Positions 59,701-64,000 of a stretch of 64,000 nt of DNA are shown here, piece by piece. The DNA is taken from assembly GCA_012295275.1 (NCBI GenBank), contig CM022670.1, forward strand, positions 38,072,251-38,136,250. Reading direction: 5' to 3'. Numbering within the stretch: position 1 is the stretch's first letter; every line of letters starts with the position of its first letter. Under the pieces are notes generated by a model. That model ran no database searches and had not been told where the DNA came from. It worked only from the letters and a program-made list of their open reading frames with translations. Source of the DNA: Chrysomallon squamiferum (lineage: Eukaryota > Mollusca > Gastropoda > Neomphalida > Peltospiridae). The position numbers and the translations under genes are program-made.

Positions 59701-60216
59701 AATGTCAAAACCACTATAACATAAAAACACCATAAATTGCCTGGAAATCTTGAGAAAGAATTCACCCCCCACCACTTAAAGTAATAAAAAAAAAAAAAAA
59801 ATCTATGATCATTGATTTAATGCATTATAAACACTTACTGTTACAATTTCAAGCATCTCTTGCCTTGAAATGTATCCGTTCCCATCTAGATCGTACATAC
59901 TGAAAGCCCACTTTAATTTCTGTTCGAGCTTTCCTCTCGAGGTGACACTAAGAGCACAGATAAATTCTCTAAAGTCAATGGTGCCATCACCGTTTGTGTC
60001 AAACGTACGAAACACATGCTCTGCGAACTTCGATGCATCGCCGTAAGGGAAAAAGTTTCCGTAAATTTTTTTGAACTCTTCAACAGAAAGGTGGCCACTG
60101 GGACAGTCCTTGAGGAAGCCCTTGTACCACTCCTGCAGCTCCTCCTCGTTGAACTGGGTGTTGGCCCGCAGGTCCTCTAGCATCTCGGGCTTCAGCTTGC
60201 TGCCACCCTTCCCCAT
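53732..60216 (-). CDS. Neurocalcin/hippocalcin-type neuronal calcium sensor (aplycalcin-like)
   Basis: Two coding exons: 59839-60216 (126 codons) and 53732-53932 (66 codons plus TGA), joined in phase 0 across a 5.9-kb GT-AG intron; 192 aa (human NCALD/HPCA 193). The product starts MGKGGSK, with Gly2 and downstream basic residues as expected for N-myristoylation and a calcium-myristoyl switch. EF-hand 1 is degenerate (CPSG at 38-41), as in the family. EF-hands 2, 3 and 4 have complete loops starting at Asp73, Asp109 and Asp157, each with Glu at position 12. The C-terminus [13 protein letters not shown] matches the neurocalcin/hippocalcin subfamily rather than NCS-1. It is a calcium sensor that moves to membranes and modulates cyclases, kinases or trafficking in neurons. 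Mollusc genomes tend to have one such gene, so NCALD versus HPCA orthology is not decidable here. Confidence 0.96.
55380..55690. repeat. Degenerate short tandem repeat (CTATGATGCCATCATTA-like)
   Basis: Many diverged copies of roughly 27-bp units, with CTATGATG, CCATTATAA and AAGCAACCAT elements, in the large intron of the neurocalcin-like gene. Confidence 0.65.
56310..56560 (+). mobile_element. Possible tRNA-like SINE fragment
   Basis: A box-B-like GGTTCTAATCCCC lies near 56379, with an A-box-like stretch about 50 bp upstream, in a less AT-rich patch of the neurocalcin-like intron. It has no clear tail and I do not recognise a family. Confidence 0.25.
58316..58605. repeat. ~115-bp tandem repeat, 3 copies
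   Basis: Units begin AAAATGTAATGTTACCCAT near 58316, with variants near 58433 and 58546. Each continues with AAGCAATTGTTT, AACAAAAATAATTTTCAG and a G-rich GGGGGTTTAAGACT segment. It is intronic and on the minus strand has no frame. Confidence 0.8.
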
Positions 60217-60239
60217 CTCACATGGATGTCTTGCTCAAT
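60217..60239 (-). other. 5' UTR part of the first coding exon of the neurocalcin-like gene
   Basis: On the minus strand CTCTTTCAG ends at 60240, giving a strong acceptor 23 nt before the start codon. The leader therefore continues in at least one more upstream exon. Confidence 0.75.
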
Positions 60240-60788
60240 CTGAAAGAGAAAACACACAGTGGTCTGTAATGGTTATCAGTGTAACACTGCCGATAAGACA
60301 TGAATGTGACCTCATAGAAAGTCTTACACCCACACTGAATGACATGTCTGAAACAAAGCAGATCATTCAATAAATCTCAGAGCAGACACACAGGTGGCTT
60401 CGTGTTTGCTTTATATTATCTAAGAAACAAAAAAACAATAATGTGTATCTCATTTTATCTCAAACAGGGCAAAATAACTTATAAATAGTTCTGAATATGA
60501 TGAAATGTGGTACTGTCTTAACTGTAGCAAACCAATAATACATCTCAGCAGAGGCTAAACACAGAGGTAATGGTAGTAAGAATAATAATGCACACATACA
60601 CAGAATACCAGTTCTTTGAAACTGATCTTTCCAGTGAGGTAGGGTATCACTTACATGTGCTCCATGAAGCACATGAAGCTCCAGTATTATCATTTTAATG
60701 CTGTCCTTCTGCTACAGAAAAAGATTCATTTATTTTTGTAACTGTTGAGGTTTACCATCTGTTACAAGCACATTAGGAAAATGTAGAC

Positions 60789-60831
<43 letters not shown>

Positions 60832-61730
60832 CACTCCTGTGGTATAGGAACAGATTTGGAAGAAAACTTTCACCTTGACACTTTGCTGTATTTTGATGTA
60901 GACACTCAGTCCAATCCAGTTAAACATTTGATTAAACTGATGTGATAATCCACTCCTACAAGTATCAATGTACAAACATATTGTTTTACTTTATAGGTAA
61001 TGTCTTTGTGTGTGTATGTGTATATATATTTTTATATATATATAAGACTGATTTTTTTAAAGCAATATTCAGTCAATTACATATCTGTGTATTTTTTGTA
61101 CTGACAATAGAATAGATACCAGCAGTTGTAGTAGGTGAAGTTTTTGCTGTTATCTGTGTCTGTGTCCATCTCACACACACTACCCTCGGAATTAAAAAGT
61201 TATGCCAGACAAACATTTGCATTAATAAAGCTGTTTCTAACCAACAAAAAAAAGTAAATTAAGTCTAGGACAACACAATGATACGGAGAAGCAGACAGAA
61301 GACGACAGACATCTAATAAGTAAACTTGTTTGTGTGTAGTGTGCTGTAAAACAAGATTACACACATTCCAGTCTAACTCGTCTTCTGCTGCAATATTCAT
61401 AATCAATACACAACACTCCCGATCTTAATTATACAAAGCGAATTAAACTGCCTGCTATGACATCATATCTGTAAACATAATCCACTGCTAATGTACTGTT
61501 ATTGGTATTAGTGCACTGGACTATGACAGAACTGTAAATGAAGCGTAAAACAATTCTTACAGCATACAGGTAAACTAAGCTAACCCAAACTAATGTCTAA
61601 ACAAAAATAATAAATGGGGGTGTGGGAAAGAGACAAGTTTTACAAAAGATCAGCTATACCCCCAAAGTCATGAATATCAGTATTGGTAAATGGTTATTAT
61701 ATTAATAAAAATAATAATAATAATAATTAA

Positions 61731-61765
<35 letters not shown>

Positions 61766-63704
61766 TTAATTATTATATAATATTATATAAATAAGAGCTG
61801 AAAACAGGTTGTATTACATATTTTAAATTATAGGAAAACAATAAAAATTTAATAATCAACAGAACAAATGTGGTTTGATACACGTGTGTTTAAAAGAATT
61901 TCTTTTATTTGGTTACAAAGAAATAAAATACCATTATTAGCTTTAATGACTAAATCGATGACACTGTATACGAAGCTGAAAATGTACAGTACAATGAAGC
62001 TGTAAAACAATATCTGCAAGTTAGGAGAAATCTAACACGTCAAATGTCTCTCTGTCACATGACAATCAATGATGTTTGATAAAAGCATTGTCTTAACCAC
62101 TCTTCAACTTGATCAAAAAAATAGAATAAAATAATAAAAAAATAATACATAAAAAAAAAGTAATAATAATAATAACAACAACAATGAAACGGTAATAATA
62201 ATAAACTGAATAACAATTATTATAAATAATTTAGTTTATTAAATGAACAAAAAGAAAAACTAGGTTTATGTTAATACATTTTTAATTAATATGTATGGAT
62301 AGGGAATGTAGTCAGATAAATGACGATGCTTTGTTCTTGTGAATATGATCAATTAACTACTCATGCTTTTCTTCATAACAAAATGAAGGCTAGTATCAAT
62401 AAACCTGAAACATAAATGTGAAAACTAAAACTCTATTTGTTCTCAGTCTACTACTCATTAATATGAATATCACTGGCAAACATACAGAAATATGAATGTG
62501 TATCCACATTAAGTGATTAACTGTCTACTTTTTAAGTTTCACAACATGAGTATTAGTATTACAGATATTTTGCTAAAATCAAGCCTTAAAAAGTATTATG
62601 ATTCACTTCCAAGCTTACCAGTCAGTATTCAAATTTCCCAGCCATCCAATACTCCTATAATAAATATCTTATAAATAATATAGTAATAAATTCTGAAATG
62701 TCAAAAAAGTATTAATAATAATAATTAAAATATATGAAACACTATAACAACAATTTATTAACTCGTTATCATCAACAAAAACAAATATGTAACAGTGCTT
62801 ACCACAACCAGATAAAATATTGAAACTATGCCAGTAAGCTATTGTTTCATTTGAGGTGATCAGTATAATAAATAGACAGAGAGAAATTAATACACCCTCT
62901 TCAGTTTTCTCATCACTAATCACAGGAAGAATTATGATGTCGTTATAATAATAATACTAATAATAATAGAGAAAAGCCTCACCATTTACTCCTAATTTGT
63001 ATCTATACGTTAACCCTAAAGATTAGTTATATACATGTTTTCCTGTAACTATGTAACTGTCAAACTCGTCGAACTTACTTGTTCACTCGTAAATAGGTGA
63101 TATGCGGTTTTAGGTAAGAGAGTTTTACTCTAACTGACGGCACCCTACGCTTTAGAATGTCCTTGTTTTGCCACCTGTTCCTGGTAAATATGTAATATAC
63201 CTGACGGAAAATGAAAATTATCAATAGTATGTACCTTAAAATAAGCGGTCCCGAAGAAATGATGTTAGAGCTGAACAATATGTCACTATCTTGATTCTGT
63301 GACAACAAACAGCACTTCGTGTTACCGCCAAGTCCACTGAGTCCCAACGTGAGTTAATCAATACTGTTCAGCGGAAATTTTTATGGTAACTATCCAAGAA
63401 GCTAGAGATATCCTAACAACACATTCTGATTCAATATACATCGTCACGATTGTGTTTGTGTGTGTCTATATATATATATATATAATTTTCACCAAGTTTA
63501 CACGTAAGCATAATTGAAATCGACAGCATATCTTTTATGCAGTTTAAGATTTTATATTCTAACAAATACCAATGGAAATGCAAGTTATATCTAATGTTTT
63601 TACACGATTTCATTTTTTTTTTTTTGCGAATAATAAACTATGCGATTATATAATAAGCAACGTATATAAGACCACTTATATTATAACAGGGTGGACATAT
63701 TTTA

Positions 63705-63739
<35 letters not shown>

Positions 63740-64000
63740 AACTGGAGCATATGTATTTCTAAATCAAACAAGGAAGGATGTGGTTACATATTTATAGAAA
63801 CTAATGTCTCTGTAACTGTTACCAATCCTGTTTTTCTTTTCTATTTCCTCATCTTTTTATAGTTTATTTTTCATTATTATTTATTAAAGGAAACATAATA
63901 ATTAAACTAAAACAGGATCGATGATATAATGAACAAAGATAAAAAAAAAAAAAAATTAAAAAAATATATTAATTTCACATAGAAACAGTTTCATTTATTC
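60240..64000. other. Upstream intron and 5' region of the neurocalcin-like gene
   Basis: No coding exon seen. A minus-strand GTAAGT donor at 63073-63078 ends a less AT-rich stretch (63079 to about 63200). This could be the non-coding first exon, but that is inference. Repeats: (TA)n at 60794-60828, an AT palindrome at about 61725-61780, (TA)n at 63469-63484 and (ATT)n at 63707-63737. Confidence 0.4.

Noticed and set aside
59809-60216. 135-codon read-through form of the neurocalcin-like protein
   Set aside because: It continues past a consensus GTAAGT donor. The spliced form restores the conserved AIYKMV sequence and the fourth EF-hand.

Overview
This is an AT-rich, microsatellite-laden, intron-rich animal genomic window. 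Two things point to a mollusc. One is a SINE at 15600-15900 that matches a family I recognise from bivalve and gastropod genomes. The other is a neuronal calcium sensor of the neurocalcin/hippocalcin (aplycalcin) type. The species cannot be named from the sequence. Everything coding is split by short exons, so long open frames are mostly repeat artefacts (poly-Leu/Ser, poly-Lys, poly-Ile). The gene models below were built by hand from splice sites, reading phase and remembered vertebrate homologues.

Layout. (1) 1-13333, + strand: the 3' part of a CSPP1-like centrosome/spindle-pole coiled-coil gene, about 16 exons ending at a stop at 13331-13333. A 1.8 kb minisatellite lies directly against its first visible exon. 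(2) 13334-19007: non-coding, tail-to-tail between genes, with a foldback cluster, a SINE and a degenerate minisatellite. (3) 19008-24311, - strand: a complete nine-exon PREB/SEC12 gene (411 aa). (4) 24312-27025: divergent intergenic stretch with a possible RFX X-box. (5) 27026-36882, + strand: a complete eight-exon PPP1R42 (LRRC67) gene (376 aa). (6) 36883-53731: mostly non-coding, holding a decayed non-LTR retrotransposon (40630-43250, - strand) and probably the long 3' UTR of the next gene. (7) 53732-60216, - strand: a two-exon coding region for a 192-aa neurocalcin/hippocalcin-type sensor. (8) 60217-64000: its 5' UTR and upstream introns.

The genes do not form a pathway. PREB is the ER exchange factor for SAR1 in COPII budding. 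CSPP1 and PPP1R42 are both centrosome/cilium-linked, and they are near neighbours on human chromosome 8q13, so their proximity here may be retained ancient synteny with PREB between them. The neuronal sensor is a separate signalling gene.

I do not see a new defence, mobile or metabolic system. The most unusual structure is a pair of minisatellites abutting exon boundaries (327-2110 and 19584-20014), whose units carry acceptor-like sequence. Next come a reading-frame puzzle involving two 26-nt microexons at 4800-4825 and 5148-5173, and the X-box candidate upstream of PPP1R42.
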